A DNA stretch of 64,000 bases from an uncultured Pseudoruegeria sp. (GCA_947498155.1 CANMJD010000001.1:1116001-1180000); one strand, 5' to 3'. Counted from the stretch's first letter, positions 35,799 to 46,063 are shown. Made by a program: numbers and translations. Notes: generated by a model not told the origin, from the sequence alone.

Positions 35799-36539
35799 CT
35801 ATTCTACATCCATTTTTGCAAGATGGGGCACAAATTCTGTGCACAGGGTTATCGAAGTGTCGTTCGGGTCGTAAAATGCATTTGCCTCACCGCAACTCTC
35901 TACCCGGATATCCAACGTGTGCGGAAACTGTAATTGCGCGTTCAAAGCGTCAATTTCCGGCAAAAGCACCGCGTCGATGGTATGAGCGGCCTGATGTTCA
36001 CTGTCCGGCGATTGATACTGCAAGCTCACTCCGCCACCGTTTTCGCTCATCTCGTCCAGCACGGCTCCCCAGCTCTCATAGGCAAGGTCGAATTCTTCGG
36101 GGCAGCTATCAGCCCGATCGTCGGGCAGCTCCAGATCCTCGGCAAAATCCTGACGCGCCTCGGGATCGGCCCCGTAGAACAAGCACACAAGATTATAGAA
36201 ACGCTGCTCATCCAACCCATGCACGTCCCAATAGGCAATCTCATCTCCGGCGGCGGCTTCTGCCTCACCAAGAAAGCCCAGCGCCGTATCATAGGCCAGG
36301 GCCGTGGCGGTGTCCTCTTCAAAGAACTCATTGATCAGCAGGATGCTGAACACATCGGCTGCATCCTCCTCCTGCCCGAACACCGGCAATTGCATCAGAT
36401 CGATCACCGCGTGACCAAGCTCATGGTAGAAAATGCCCAGAAGATTGCTGGTCACGAAAGTGGAGTGGGACTCTTGTGCCGATGCCACCCCCCCTGCCAG
36501 ACATAGGGTCGACGCTAAAAAACAGCTTTTCAGAGACAT
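35799..36539 (-). CDS. Secreted DUF4344 zinc metallopeptidase
   Basis: A 246-residue protein with a signal peptide (MSLKSCFLASTLCLAGGVASAQ) and a zinc-protease site HELGH (GIFYHELGHAVIDLMQLPVFGQEEDAADV), where the downstream Glu/Asp residues probably give the third ligand as in gluzincins. This matches DUF4344, a family without an assigned substrate. It begins 21 bases after the mch stop, so it probably ends the mcl2-nnrU-DUF1737-mch transcript. No terminator is visible between it and the sdh promoter region, so read-through into sdhC is possible. Confidence 0.82.
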   Translation of the reverse strand: MSLKSCFLASTLCLAGGVASAQESHSTFVTSNLLGIFYHELGHAVIDLMQLPVFGQEEDAADVFSILLINEFFEEDTATALAYDTALGFLGEAEAAAGDEIAYWDVHGLDEQRFYNLVCLFYGADPEARQDFAEDLELPDDRADSCPEEFDLAYESWGAVLDEMSENGGGVSLQYQSPDSEHQAAHTIDAVLLPEIDALNAQLQFPHTLDIRVESCGEANAFYDPNDTSITLCTEFVPHLAKMDVE

Positions 36540-36560
36540 CGCTCCCTCCTGTTGATCTCT

Positions 36561-37595
36561 TTAAACCGGCATCAAGGCCCAATAATCCAAATCAAGCAAG
36601 ACGTCAGGCAGATATTTCCCATCCGCGCCCTGCAAAGCAAAGCCTTCGGCCCCGGCTTTTGTCGCCACCAGCCGCAGACGGATCGCCCCGACACCCGGTG
36701 CCGTGGTTTCTGCCGTATCCAGCACCTCGGACCAGGCTTTGATCGTATCGCCTGAAAAACACGGGTTCGCATGGGCGCCGCCGTTCAGCGCAACAATCAT
36801 CTGCGCATTGGCCAGACCGTTAAACGACAAGGCCCGCGCCAATGATATAATATGGCCGCCGTAAATCAGCCGCTGCCCATCGGGGCGGAAGGTGGCATCA
36901 AAATGCACTTTAGCCGTATTCTGCCACAGGCGCGTGGCCAGCATGTGCTCGGCCTCTTCGATGGTGACCCCATCCACATGATCGATCTTTTCGCCGATCT
37001 CATAATCGGCCAGCCGATGGGGTTCACCGGCTTGGGTGAAATTATAACGACTGAAATCCAGCCCCTCTGGAACAACAATATCCGCCGGATCAACGGCTTT
37101 GCGCAGTTCGGGCAGCACGGTTTGCGGCGCTTGGGCTGCCAGATCGCCTTTGCGCACCATCACCCAGCGCACATATTCCAGCACCGCTTCGCCCCGTTGG
37201 TTCCGCCCAGTGGTGCGCACATAGACGACACCGGATTTACCGTTAGAATTCTGCTTGATCCCGATCACTTCGGATTCAGAGGTCAGCGTATCACCCGCAT
37301 AAACCGGCTTCAGAAAGCGCCCCTCGGCATAGCCCAGATTGGCAACCGCGTTCAGCGATACATCCGGCACGGTTTTGCCAAAGACCGTGTGAAAAGCGAT
37401 CAGTTCATCCAGCGGAGAGCCGGGCAATCCGCAAGCGCGGGCAAATTCATCCGAAGAGGCCAGCGCATGGCGGGCCGGATACAGCGCGTGGTACATTGCC
37501 CGCTCGCCGCCCGAAAGCGTGCGCGGCACGGCATGTTCCAACACATCACCAACGGCGTAATCCTCAAAGAAACGACCCGGATTTGTTTTCGCCAT
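36561..37595 (-). CDS. mch: Mesaconyl-CoA hydratase (2-methylfumaryl-CoA hydratase)
   Basis: Ethylmalonyl-CoA pathway enzyme interconverting mesaconyl-CoA and (2R,3S)-beta-methylmalyl-CoA. The 344-residue protein has two MaoC hot-dog domains. GRFFEDYAVGDVLEHAVPRTLSGGERAMYHALYP begins the first, and LIYGGHIISLARALSFNGLAN is the conserved stretch of the second. Length and its operon with a malyl-CoA-type lyase/thioesterase gene support Mch over a generic MaoC enzyme. Its start follows the DUF1737 stop by one base. Confidence 0.93.
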   Translation of the reverse strand: MAKTNPGRFFEDYAVGDVLEHAVPRTLSGGERAMYHALYPARHALASSDEFARACGLPGSPLDELIAFHTVFGKTVPDVSLNAVANLGYAEGRFLKPVYAGDTLTSESEVIGIKQNSNGKSGVVYVRTTGRNQRGEAVLEYVRWVMVRKGDLAAQAPQTVLPELRKAVDPADIVVPEGLDFSRYNFTQAGEPHRLADYEIGEKIDHVDGVTIEEAEHMLATRLWQNTAKVHFDATFRPDGQRLIYGGHIISLARALSFNGLANAQMIVALNGGAHANPCFSGDTIKAWSEVLDTAETTAPGVGAIRLRLVATKAGAEGFALQGADGKYLPDVLLDLDYWALMPV

Positions 37596-37596
37596 G

Positions 37597-37800
37597 TTAC
37601 TGCTGCCCCAGCTTTACGTCCGGTGTGTAGGTGCCTTCGACCTCTTTGACGACGGCCTGACCGCAGCGCATGACACCATTGCTGGCGTCAAAGGCATAGG
37701 TTGGATTGCCGTGTAACGCCCAGCCTTTGTTCAAGGCATCAGTGACTTTGTGGCAGAAGGCCGAAGTGTCATCCTCGGTCAGCAATCGATAGAGTTTCAT
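37597..37800 (-). CDS. DUF1737 small protein
   Basis: A 67-residue protein, MKLYRLLTEDDTSAFCHKV then ALNKGWALHGNPTYAFD, which is the DUF1737 pattern. Function unknown. It overlaps the nnrU stop by four bases and ends one base before mch, so it is translationally embedded in the mcl2-nnrU-DUF1737-mch operon. That position hints at a role linked to the pathway, but nothing in the sequence specifies it. Confidence 0.8.
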   Translation of the reverse strand: MKLYRLLTEDDTSAFCHKVTDALNKGWALHGNPTYAFDASNGVMRCGQAVVKEVEGTYTPDVKLGQQ

Positions 37801-38354
37801 CCGTAGGTTCCCATGAATGGATTATGGCCGAGCAACGTGTGAATTGCGGCAAAGATGGCATATAGGATCAGCGTGATCCCAAGGAGTTTGATGTCTTTTG
37901 ACTTCGGACCCGGCTCGGGCTTTGCCCATGGGCCTTCGGATCTATTGATCACGATGATCTCGGCCTTGGCCCAGATAATCATTCCGCCAAACAAGATCAG
38001 CGAGGCAAGATCGCCATTCACCAATAAATGCGCAATGCCCCAAACCATGACCCCCATCAGCATCGGGTGGCGCAGTTTTGCGGCCAGCACCCCTTTGGAA
38101 CTTCCGACTCCCAACAGATAGATCGCCCCAAACATCAGCAGGTTGTTCAGATGCCCCATGCCCGCCAGCGGCGTGTAGACGGGAATGAAATCCGCCGTGC
38201 GGTAGCCGATGATGATCAATAGCACCGACAGCAACAACACCCCGGCAACCATGCCCTTGCCTTTGTCGCCAAGCGCCGCACGGCGCGCCGGTGCGATCCG
38301 TTTAAACAGATGGGCCAGGACCCAAAGGGCCATGCCCAGAACAAGAATCGTCAT
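37797..38354 (-). CDS. NnrU family membrane protein
   Basis: A 185-residue protein with about five membrane helices, ending LLGHNPFMGTYG. NnrU-family features include MTILVLGMALWVLAHLFKR and LRHPMLMGVMVWGIAHLLVNGD. NnrU was first described near nitrite/nitric oxide reductase genes, but the family is broad (related to NnrU/isoprenylcysteine-methyltransferase-like folds), and no denitrification gene is present here. It starts 3 bases after mcl2 and overlaps DUF1737 by 4. Confidence 0.85.
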   Translation of the reverse strand: MTILVLGMALWVLAHLFKRIAPARRAALGDKGKGMVAGVLLLSVLLIIIGYRTADFIPVYTPLAGMGHLNNLLMFGAIYLLGVGSSKGVLAAKLRHPMLMGVMVWGIAHLLVNGDLASLILFGGMIIWAKAEIIVINRSEGPWAKPEPGPKSKDIKLLGITLILYAIFAAIHTLLGHNPFMGTYG

Positions 38355-38357
38355 TTT

Positions 38358-39212
38358 TTATCCTTCCAAAGCTGAAATCGCTTCTGCTTTGGCAAGTGTC
38401 TGACGTGCGGTGACAATGTGCAAGTTCTCTACGATTTTTCCGTCCACAACCGCGACCCCCTGCCCCGCAGCTTCGGCGGCTTCAAAGGCGTCTATTTGAC
38501 GGCGCGCCAGCTCGACTTCTGCCTCCGAAGGCGCAAATGCCGCATTGGCCACGGCAATTTGGGCCGGATGGATCAGGGTTTTACCATCAAAGCCCATATC
38601 CCGGCCCTGATCGCATTCCCCCTTCAGCCCTTCGTCATCCTTAAAGGCATTATAAACGCCATCGACCGCAACAACCCCATGGGCGCGGGCAGCCAGCAGG
38701 CACATCTGAAGGCTGGCCATCATCGGCAGGCGATCGGCACGGAAGCGGCTGTTCAGATCCTTGGCAAGGTCATTTGTTCCCATGACAAAGCCGCTTAGCT
38801 GAGGGTGGGCGGCGATTTCGGCGGCATTCAGAATGCCCAAGGGGGTCTCCATCATCGCCCAGATCGGCATGTCGCCCAGCATATCGGCCAAAGCCTGCAC
38901 ATCCGCAGACCCATTAACCTTGGGCAGCAGCACCGCATCCGCGCCGGCATCCTTAAGGGCCGCCACATCGGCCTTGCCCCAAGCGGTATCCAGCGCATTG
39001 ATCCGGACAATTTTCATCCGCGCGCCATAACCACCGGCTTTCAGGCTCTGCGCCAGCAGGTCGCGCGCGGCCTCTTTTTCATCCATCGCCACCGCATCTT
39101 CGAGATCAAAGATAATCGCATCAACAGGCAGGGTTTTGGCCTTTTCCAGCGCCCGCTCTTTTGAGCCAGGGATATAGAGGACCGAACGATAGGGCCGTGC
39201 TTGCTGTTCCAT
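38358..39212 (-). CDS. mcl2: CoA ester lyase family protein, probable (3S)-malyl-CoA thioesterase
   Basis: CitE-like barrel protein of 284 residues. In Rhodobacter sphaeroides two related enzymes act at the end of the ethylmalonyl-CoA pathway: Mcl1 (lyase, about 318 residues) and Mcl2 (thioesterase hydrolysing (3S)-malyl-CoA to malate, about 285). The length and the mcl2-mch-sdh-mdh neighbourhood fit Mcl2. Metal-binding and CoA regions are visible: SVLYIPGSKERALEKA, IFDLEDAVAMDEK, METPLGILNAAEI and GTNDLAKDL. The ATG at 39212 follows AAGGCGG. Heads a four- or five-gene operon; promoter holds TGCCGCAGCGCAG. Confidence 0.85.
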   Translation of the reverse strand: MEQQARPYRSVLYIPGSKERALEKAKTLPVDAIIFDLEDAVAMDEKEAARDLLAQSLKAGGYGARMKIVRINALDTAWGKADVAALKDAGADAVLLPKVNGSADVQALADMLGDMPIWAMMETPLGILNAAEIAAHPQLSGFVMGTNDLAKDLNSRFRADRLPMMASLQMCLLAARAHGVVAVDGVYNAFKDDEGLKGECDQGRDMGFDGKTLIHPAQIAVANAAFAPSEAEVELARRQIDAFEAAEAAGQGVAVVDGKIVENLHIVTARQTLAKAEAISALEG

Positions 39213-39278
39213 GATTCCGCCTTTGTAATAATGTTGCGTAAATCAACCCAAAAACGACGAAAATGACAAGTCCTATTT

Positions 39279-39291
39279 TGCCGCAGCGCAG
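39279..39291. promoter_or_regulatory. Shared 13-bp ethylmalonyl-pathway element, mcl2 copy
   Basis: TGCCGCAGCGCAG, flanked by TTT and AAAA, 67-79 bases upstream of the mcl2 ATG. Identical to the ccr and mdh copies. Confidence 0.6.
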
Positions 39292-39400
39292 AAAAATACA
39301 AGTAAGCCTGCGTGGCGCGTGGCGTTAACTACTTATTCGCAAGCACGGCGCAGGCTTTTGACATGCCGCCCGAAACGGGCCTGAACCCTTGGAGCTTGTC

Positions 39401-39721
39401 ATGAAGTCACATTTCTTTGCACTATCACTGGGCATGGGCGCTCTTTTACTGGCCACGGATCACGCCTTTGCACAGCAATCGCAGAACTGCGCGGAACGCG
39501 AAAAAGTCGTCACACATTTGGCGCAGAAATTCGGTGAAACCCGCCGCTCTATCGGGCTGGGGTCCAACAATGCAGTGGTGGAGTTATTTGCTTCTGAGGA
39601 AACCGGTAGCTGGAGCCTGACTGTGACGCTGCCGAATGGTCAAACCTGTATGCTGGCCACCGGCTACGCCTTTGAAACCATCACCGAGTCTGCCGCGCTG
39701 GCCGCAGAATCCGACGCTTAG
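39401..39721 (+). CDS. Small secreted hypothetical protein
   Basis: A 106-residue protein with a signal peptide (MKSHFFALSLGMGALLLATDHAFAQ). The mature part has two cysteines (NCAERE, TCMLA) that could form a disulfide, and reads like a small S-protein/beta-rich domain (LFASEETGSWSLTVTLPNGQTCML). I recognise no named family. The ATG at 39401 follows TTGGAG; an in-frame TTG at 39389 is less likely. Its stop overlaps that of the convergent TSUP gene. Confidence 0.7.
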   Translation: MKSHFFALSLGMGALLLATDHAFAQQSQNCAEREKVVTHLAQKFGETRRSIGLGSNNAVVELFASEETGSWSLTVTLPNGQTCMLATGYAFETITESAALAAESDA

Positions 39722-40470
39722 ACCAAACCATCATAGATAAGTTTGGCCCCGGTGCAGGTCAAAAGCACATAGGTGATGTTAAAAAAGATGCGCTCTGGCA
39801 GCAGGTGGTGGGCCTTGACCCCGACCAGCACACCAGCCACCGCAACCGGGGCAAGGATCAAATCCGCCAGTAGCGTCTCCATGGTGAACATGCCCAGAAA
39901 GGCATAGGGCACGGCCTTAAACGCATTGATCGCCCAGAACACGATGACAGAGGTCGCTTGATAGGTGGTTTTGCCAACATTTTGCGCCAACATATAAATG
40001 GCAACAGGCGGGCCGCCGGCATGGCTGATATAGCTTGTGAACCCCGCGCAGCTGCCGGTGACATAGCCGACCCAAGGTGCAAACGCAGTTGTACGGTCTT
40101 TGATCCAGCCGCGGCCACGCGCGATCTGAAACCCTACAAACGCCAGCGATACCAGCCCCAACACGACCCGTAGCGCATCGGCATTTGCATAGCGAAACAG
40201 TAACGCCCCGAGCGCCACCCCCGGCAAGCTGCCCAGAATCAATTTCTTCGCGCTTGGCCCGTCCCATTTGCCCCAATAGGGTTTCAGCGCGGTCACATCC
40301 ATCATCATCAACAGCGGTAACATCAGCCCGACAGCATATTCAGGCTCAATGATCAGCGCCATCAAGGGGGCGGCCGCAAAGGCAGCGCCGGAACCAAATC
40401 CGCCCTTGGAAATACCTGCGTAAAACACCGCAACAGAGGCAAGAAGAAAAAAAGTAAGGTCGAGAGTCAT
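39718..40470 (-). CDS. TSUP-family (TauE/SafE) membrane permease
   Basis: A 250-residue transporter with about eight helices and the two TSUP half-repeats (FYAGISKGGFGSGAAFAAAPL; GFTSYISHAGGPPVAIYML). The start at 40470 (MTLDLTFFLL) was chosen because the longer frame to 40599 reaches through the intergenic element region shared with mdh. Divergent from mdh, so the 13-bp element at 40552 could affect both. Substrate unknown; possibly an organic or sulfur anion. Confidence 0.85.
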   Translation of the reverse strand: MTLDLTFFLLASVAVFYAGISKGGFGSGAAFAAAPLMALIIEPEYAVGLMLPLLMMMDVTALKPYWGKWDGPSAKKLILGSLPGVALGALLFRYANADALRVVLGLVSLAFVGFQIARGRGWIKDRTTAFAPWVGYVTGSCAGFTSYISHAGGPPVAIYMLAQNVGKTTYQATSVIVFWAINAFKAVPYAFLGMFTMETLLADLILAPVAVAGVLVGVKAHHLLPERIFFNITYVLLTCTGAKLIYDGLV

Positions 40471-40512
40471 AGAGGCCCAATGACAAAAAATCCTGCGTTT
40501 GTCGCCCCCTAA

Positions 40513-41595
<1,083 letters not shown>

Positions 41596-41616
41596 GCGAC
41601 TGCTGAAACGATTAGG

Positions 41617-41644
41617 AAAACGGGGCTTTTGGCCCCGTTTTTTT
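41617..41644 (+). terminator. Intrinsic terminator after mdh
   Basis: Stem AAAACGGGGC / GCCCCGTTTT with a short T-rich loop, followed by a T-run. Strong and probably bidirectional for the convergent sulfotransferase-like gene. Confidence 0.9.
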
Positions 41645-41653
41645 GTGCCGTGC

Positions 41654-42292
41654 TTACAGGTTTTGCATCCCTGCTTCAAAAGCAAAGCCGTCTGGCGCTG
41701 CCCCGTGGGCGGTGATCAGCGCGATGTCTTTTGCATAAAGCTCTGCCACGATGTCTTTAACCTGCGGGGAAATTTCAAAGGTCGTTTCTGGGCCTTTGTT
41801 GCGGTGAAAATTCGTGCGGCTGGCTGGCGTGTCCGTCACCTTGTCGATCCACTGCATCACCTGCGGCAGACCGTTTTCCAATTGAAAGACCTGCATCCCC
41901 GGCCTTAGGAAATCCACCTGCGGCCGTATGTGGTTATCCTCGGCAAAGGCATCCTCTTGCACGGCCGTGCGCATCACTTCGGCCCATTCTTCCAGCCCGA
42001 TCGGCTCGGGCCAGCGGCGTTTATGCTTCATCTGGTATTTGTATTCGCTGATGAAACGGTTCAACGGATTGCGCATCACCGCGAAAGACGCATCCAGAAA
42101 CGCCGGAGGAAACATCAGCGCATGTAAGGGCGCGTGAATATGTTGCGGCGAGGTTTTCGACCAGTTGATCTGCTTTGTGACATGCATCGCCAAAGGGCCT
42201 TTGTCCTGCAGATATTTCTGCACGCTGGTCCCGCCGGTTTTTGGGATATGCGCAAAATAAACTAGTTTTGATCCGATGCGGGCAATGGTCAT
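41654..42292 (-). CDS. Sulfotransferase-family protein
   Basis: A 212-residue protein of the PAPS-dependent sulfotransferase type. The 5'-phosphosulfate loop is FAHIPKTGGTSVQKYL and the 3'-phosphate region RNPLNRFISEYKYQ, as in carbohydrate sulfotransferases. The acceptor is unknown; surface polysaccharide or glycan modification is common for the family. Convergent with mdh. Confidence 0.82.
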   Translation of the reverse strand: MTIARIGSKLVYFAHIPKTGGTSVQKYLQDKGPLAMHVTKQINWSKTSPQHIHAPLHALMFPPAFLDASFAVMRNPLNRFISEYKYQMKHKRRWPEPIGLEEWAEVMRTAVQEDAFAEDNHIRPQVDFLRPGMQVFQLENGLPQVMQWIDKVTDTPASRTNFHRNKGPETTFEISPQVKDIVAELYAKDIALITAHGAAPDGFAFEAGMQNL

Positions 42293-42482
42293 GGCGTTTC
42301 TGGCGATCCTCGATCCTGTGGGTGATTAAGACCTATCAAAATCAGGCTGTTGGTGGAATAGGAACTTCCCTGAAACACAGGGGCCGATGTGAAATTATCC
42401 CGCGCAGCACGGTTGCGCCATTCAGCGCATTGTCCTTGCAAATCAGACGTGCAAGCATGCCCAAAACCATCAAGGATTATGC

Positions 42483-43139
42483 ATGTCTTTGCGCGCCCCG
42501 TCGTCCACTGCCCCCCGTCTGCAGAAAGTATGTGCCCCCATGGCGGGGATCTTTCTGGGACTTTCCGCCTGTGCACCGGTGCTTGGCCTGCCCGATGCGC
42601 CGTCTTCATCGGAAACCGTGAACCGCATGGCCAATCTGTTCTTGCAATCCTGCGTGGCTAACAGGGACAGTTTTGCAGCCACCAAGCGCGTGTTTGATCA
42701 ATATGAATTTTCAGCAGATGCAGGTTTTGGCAATATCGTCAGCTACGTCGACACAGAGAACCTTTTGCTAGCGTCGCTCGGAGAAGTAGAGACAACAACC
42801 AAGTCGGGTTCCAGAACCCTGAAACCGGTAACCGAAACCTTTTGCAGTGTTGGCTCTCCCAATGTCTCGGCGGCACAGGCCAAACAGGCCCTGGATCAAA
42901 TTGCGGCGCAGGTCCTGAGCAATCCGGTCTCTATCGCTGGCAACCGCGCTTCTCGCAGCGAGGGTCTGGAGTATCTGATCTCTCCCGCGCCAGAGGACCT
43001 GGACGAAACCGGTTTTGTCCTAGCGGTTACCATTGACGAAATCCCTTATGCCGATTTTTTCCTAGAGGCGGGCATCACCCCGCAGACCGATGTACCGACC
43101 TTTACAACCTATAATCTGGCGGTATTACAATCGCGTTAG
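42483..43139 (+). CDS. Predicted lipoprotein of unknown function
   Basis: A 218-residue protein with a lipobox (LGLSAC, Cys30) after a hydrophobic stretch, so likely lipid-anchored after cleavage. The rest has alternating polar and hydrophobic segments and no recognised domain. The ATG at 42483 follows AAGGA. It lies between the divergent sulfotransferase-like gene and the suc operon promoter. Confidence 0.65.
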   Translation: MSLRAPSSTAPRLQKVCAPMAGIFLGLSACAPVLGLPDAPSSSETVNRMANLFLQSCVANRDSFAATKRVFDQYEFSADAGFGNIVSYVDTENLLLASLGEVETTTKSGSRTLKPVTETFCSVGSPNVSAAQAKQALDQIAAQVLSNPVSIAGNRASRSEGLEYLISPAPEDLDETGFVLAVTIDEIPYADFFLEAGITPQTDVPTFTTYNLAVLQSR

Positions 43140-43221
43140 GGTCGGTTTGCCCTGCCGCATGACCCTGCTTCACAAAGGGGTTTGCAAAGATTCGCACCAA
43201 TCCCAAAACCCGTCACCCCAT

Positions 43222-43256
43222 TTGTGATCACACTTTTCTGGACTGTGATCACAAAT
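43222..43256. promoter_or_regulatory. Tandem TGTGATCACA operators upstream of sucCD
   Basis: TGTGATCACA at 43223-43232 and 43244-43253, 21 bp apart start to start. The module matches the sdh module at 29 or so of 35 positions, including the spacer part CACTTTTC. Located about 105-140 bases upstream of the sucC start. Confidence 0.75.
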
Positions 43257-43361
43257 GTCGGAATTCTTGTGAATTTGGCCTAATTCCCGGAAAAACCCTT
43301 TTTTCGTTGATCTTATCGTGCTTAGACATGGCAGAGAGCAATAAACGTAGGGATAGAATTC

Positions 43362-44555
43362 GTGAACATTCATGAATATCAAGCGAAGGCACTCCTTCGC
43401 AGCTACGGCGCACCGGTATCTGACGGCCGCGTTGTATTGAAAGCCGAAGACGCCAAAACGGCGGCCGGTGAAATGGACGGGCCACTTTGGGTTGTCAAAG
43501 CACAAATCCACGCAGGCGGTCGCGGTAAAGGCTCTTTCAAAGAGCCCGAAGCCGGTGAAGCAGGCGGTGTGCGTCTGGCGAAATCCGTTGAGGAAGCCGC
43601 CAACGAAGCCTCCAAAATGCTGGGTCGCACGCTTGTCACACACCAGACGGGTCCGGTTGGCAAACAGGTAAACCGCATCTACATCGAAGACGGTTCCGGC
43701 ATCGAAACGGAAATGTATCTGGCGCTGCTGGTGGATCGCCAGACATCGCGCATTTCTTTCGTATGCTCCACCGAAGGTGGCATGGACATCGAAGAAGTTG
43801 CTGCAGCAACACCTGAAAAAATCCTGTCCTTTTCGGTTGATCCGGCCACGGGCTATCAGCCCTACCACGGCCGCCGCGTTGCCTTTTCGCTTGGCCTGAC
43901 CGGTAAACAGGTCAAAGAATGCGTCGCGCTGATGGGTCTGCTCTATAAAGCCTTCCTTGAAAAAGACATGGAAATGCTGGAGATCAACCCGCTGATCGTC
44001 ACCGACGCGGGCAGCCTGAAAGTGCTGGATGCCAAGGTCAGCTTTGACGGAAACGCCCTTTACCGTCACGCCGATATCATGGCCCTGCGCGATGAGACCG
44101 AAGAAGACTCCAAAGAGCTGGAAGCCTCTAAATACGACCTGAACTACATCGCGCTTGACGGTGAAATCGGCTGTATGGTGAACGGTGCCGGCCTTGCGAT
44201 GGCCACGATGGACATCATCAAACTCTACGGTGCGGAGCCTGCCAACTTCCTTGACGTCGGCGGCGGTGCAACCAAAGAGAAAGTGACCGAAGCGTTCAAG
44301 ATCATCACCTCTGACGACAACGTCAAAGGCATTTTGGTCAACATTTTCGGCGGTATCATGCGCTGTGACGTGATCGCAGAAGGCGTTGTTGCAGCCGTAA
44401 AAGAAGTCGGTCTGCAGGTTCCGCTGGTTGTGCGCCTTGAGGGCACAAATGTCGAAGAAGGCAAAGCCATCATCAACAATAGCGATGTTGACGTGATTGC
44501 GGCGGACGACTTGAAAGACGGCGCCCAGAAGATCGTTAAAGCGGTGAAAGGTTAA
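43362..44555 (+). CDS. sucC: Succinyl-CoA synthetase (ADP-forming) beta subunit
   Basis: Together with SucD it makes succinate from succinyl-CoA with NTP formation. The 397-residue protein opens [19 protein letters not shown], then ATP-grasp features including [13 protein letters not shown] and the C-terminal CoA-ligase domain ([17 protein letters not shown]). It uses a GTG start, preceded by TAGGGA. First gene of the suc cluster, downstream of the tandem TGTGATCACA module. Confidence 0.97.
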   Translation: MNIHEYQAKALLRSYGAPVSDGRVVLKAEDAKTAAGEMDGPLWVVKAQIHAGGRGKGSFKEPEAGEAGGVRLAKSVEEAANEASKMLGRTLVTHQTGPVGKQVNRIYIEDGSGIETEMYLALLVDRQTSRISFVCSTEGGMDIEEVAAATPEKILSFSVDPATGYQPYHGRRVAFSLGLTGKQVKECVALMGLLYKAFLEKDMEMLEINPLIVTDAGSLKVLDAKVSFDGNALYRHADIMALRDETEEDSKELEASKYDLNYIALDGEIGCMVNGAGLAMATMDIIKLYGAEPANFLDVGGGATKEKVTEAFKIITSDDNVKGILVNIFGGIMRCDVIAEGVVAAVKEVGLQVPLVVRLEGTNVEEGKAIINNSDVDVIAADDLKDGAQKIVKAVKG

Positions 44556-44559
44556 TATC

Positions 44560-45447
44560 ATGGCTGTTCTCGTAAATGAAAATACCAAAGTGATCTGTCA
44601 GGGTCTTACCGGCTCGCAGGGCACCTTCCACTCTGAACAGGCCATTGCCTATGGCACCAAAATGGTTGGCGGCGTGACACCCGGCAAAGGCGGGCAAACC
44701 CACCTTGATCTGCCGATCTTCAACTCTGTGCACGAAGCAAAGCATGTGACCGAGGCAAACGCCTCTGTGATCTATGTGCCGCCCCCCTTTGCGGCAGACT
44801 CGATCCTTGAAGCGATTGACGCGGAAATGGAACTGATCGTCTGCATCACCGAAGGCATTCCGGTGCTGGACATGATGCGTGTTCAGCGCGCATTGGATGG
44901 CTCCAAATCCCGTCTGATCGGGCCGAACTGCCCCGGTGTGATCACCCCTGATGCCTGCAAAATCGGCATTATGCCCGGTCACATCCACCAGCGTGGCTCC
45001 TGTGGTGTTGTGTCCCGCTCTGGCACACTGACCTATGAAGCGGTGAAACAGACCTCCGATCTGGGTCTGGGTCAGTCCTCTGCGGTTGGTATCGGTGGCG
45101 ACCCCATCAAAGGCACCGAGCATATCGACGTGCTGGAAATGTTCCTGGCTGATGATGAAACCCAATCCATCATCATGATCGGTGAAATCGGTGGTTCCGC
45201 CGAAGAAGAAGCCGCGCAGTTCCTTGCCGATGAAAAGAAAAAAGGCCGCTGGAAACCAACAGCCGGTTTCATCGCGGGTCGTACGGCCCCTCCCGGTCGT
45301 CGTATGGGCCACGCCGGTGCGATTGTCGCCGGTGGCAAAGGCGGTGCCGAGGACAAGATCGAAGCCATGCGTGCCGCTGGCATCGTGGTTGCCGACAGCC
45401 CCGCCACTTTGGGCGAAGCTGTGGTTGAAGCGATCAACAAAGGCTAA
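44560..45447 (+). CDS. sucD: Succinyl-CoA synthetase alpha subunit
   Basis: A 295-residue protein carrying the phosphorylated active-site histidine, expected in [15 protein letters not shown] near residue 250. CoA-binding parts are [16 protein letters not shown] and [17 protein letters not shown]. It starts 4 bases after sucC. A perfect hairpin follows before the DUF805 gene, probably reducing but not blocking transcription into sucAB. Confidence 0.97.
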   Translation: MAVLVNENTKVICQGLTGSQGTFHSEQAIAYGTKMVGGVTPGKGGQTHLDLPIFNSVHEAKHVTEANASVIYVPPPFAADSILEAIDAEMELIVCITEGIPVLDMMRVQRALDGSKSRLIGPNCPGVITPDACKIGIMPGHIHQRGSCGVVSRSGTLTYEAVKQTSDLGLGQSSAVGIGGDPIKGTEHIDVLEMFLADDETQSIIMIGEIGGSAEEEAAQFLADEKKKGRWKPTAGFIAGRTAPPGRRMGHAGAIVAGGKGGAEDKIEAMRAAGIVVADSPATLGEAVVEAINKG

Positions 45448-45454
45448 TTGCTTG

Positions 45455-45481
45455 GAAAGACCCGGCGCTGTCGGGTCTTTC
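45455..45481 (+). terminator. Hairpin (partial terminator or processing site) between sucD and the DUF805 gene
   Basis: Perfect 10-bp stem GAAAGACCCG / CGGGTCTTTC with a 7-base loop. The T-run is only TTT inside the stem, so it may attenuate or stabilise mRNA rather than terminate fully. Confidence 0.55.
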
Positions 45482-45508
45482 GCCTCCCCCAACAGGAGCC
45501 ATTGGTTC

Positions 45509-46063
45509 ATGACCTTACTTGAAGCGACAAAAACCTGCTTGCAGAAATATGTCACCTTCTCGGGGCGTGCGTCCCGATCTGAATACTGGTGGTTCTTTCT
45601 GTTTGGCATCCTCGCGTCGATCGTGGCCGGAGTGTTGGATACGATTTTCTTTGGCACAACTGTTGTAGAGACCACCGTAACGGAGACATCAGTCGCCGGA
45701 AATGTCGAGAATGACGGTCCCCTTGCAAACCTATTATCTCTTGCGCTTCTGTTGCCAGGCCTCGCTGTAGGTTGGCGCCGGATGCATGACACGGGCCGTT
45801 CAGGCCTGTTTCTGTTTTTTCCGCTGATCGTTTGGTTTGGTATGATTGCCGCCATCATCGTGTCTTCCGGTGTTCTTGGCCTGACAAGCGGACTTGGCCT
45901 TGGAGCGCTGACCGCTGCGCTTGGCGGCTTGTCCCTGGTGATCCTTATCCCTGCCATGCTTTTACTCTTCTGCGCACCACTCGTGGTTTTATGGTGGCTT
46001 ACCCGCCCCTCGCAGCCTGAAACAAACCAATACGGTCCCAACCCACATGAGGTACAATCATGA
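45509..46063 (+). CDS. DUF805 membrane protein inside the suc operon
   Basis: A 184-residue membrane protein of DUF805. FSGRASRSEYWWFFLFGI and RRMHDTGRSGLFLFFPLI are its two hallmark stretches, with about four helices. No function is established. The ATG at 45509 follows AACAGGAG; the same frame extends into sucD, which is coding in another frame. Its stop overlaps the sucA start by 4 bases, so it is translationally coupled to sucA, unusual for a TCA operon. Confidence 0.88.
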   Translation: MTLLEATKTCLQKYVTFSGRASRSEYWWFFLFGILASIVAGVLDTIFFGTTVVETTVTETSVAGNVENDGPLANLLSLALLLPGLAVGWRRMHDTGRSGLFLFFPLIVWFGMIAAIIVSSGVLGLTSGLGLGALTAALGGLSLVILIPAMLLLFCAPLVVLWWLTRPSQPETNQYGPNPHEVQS

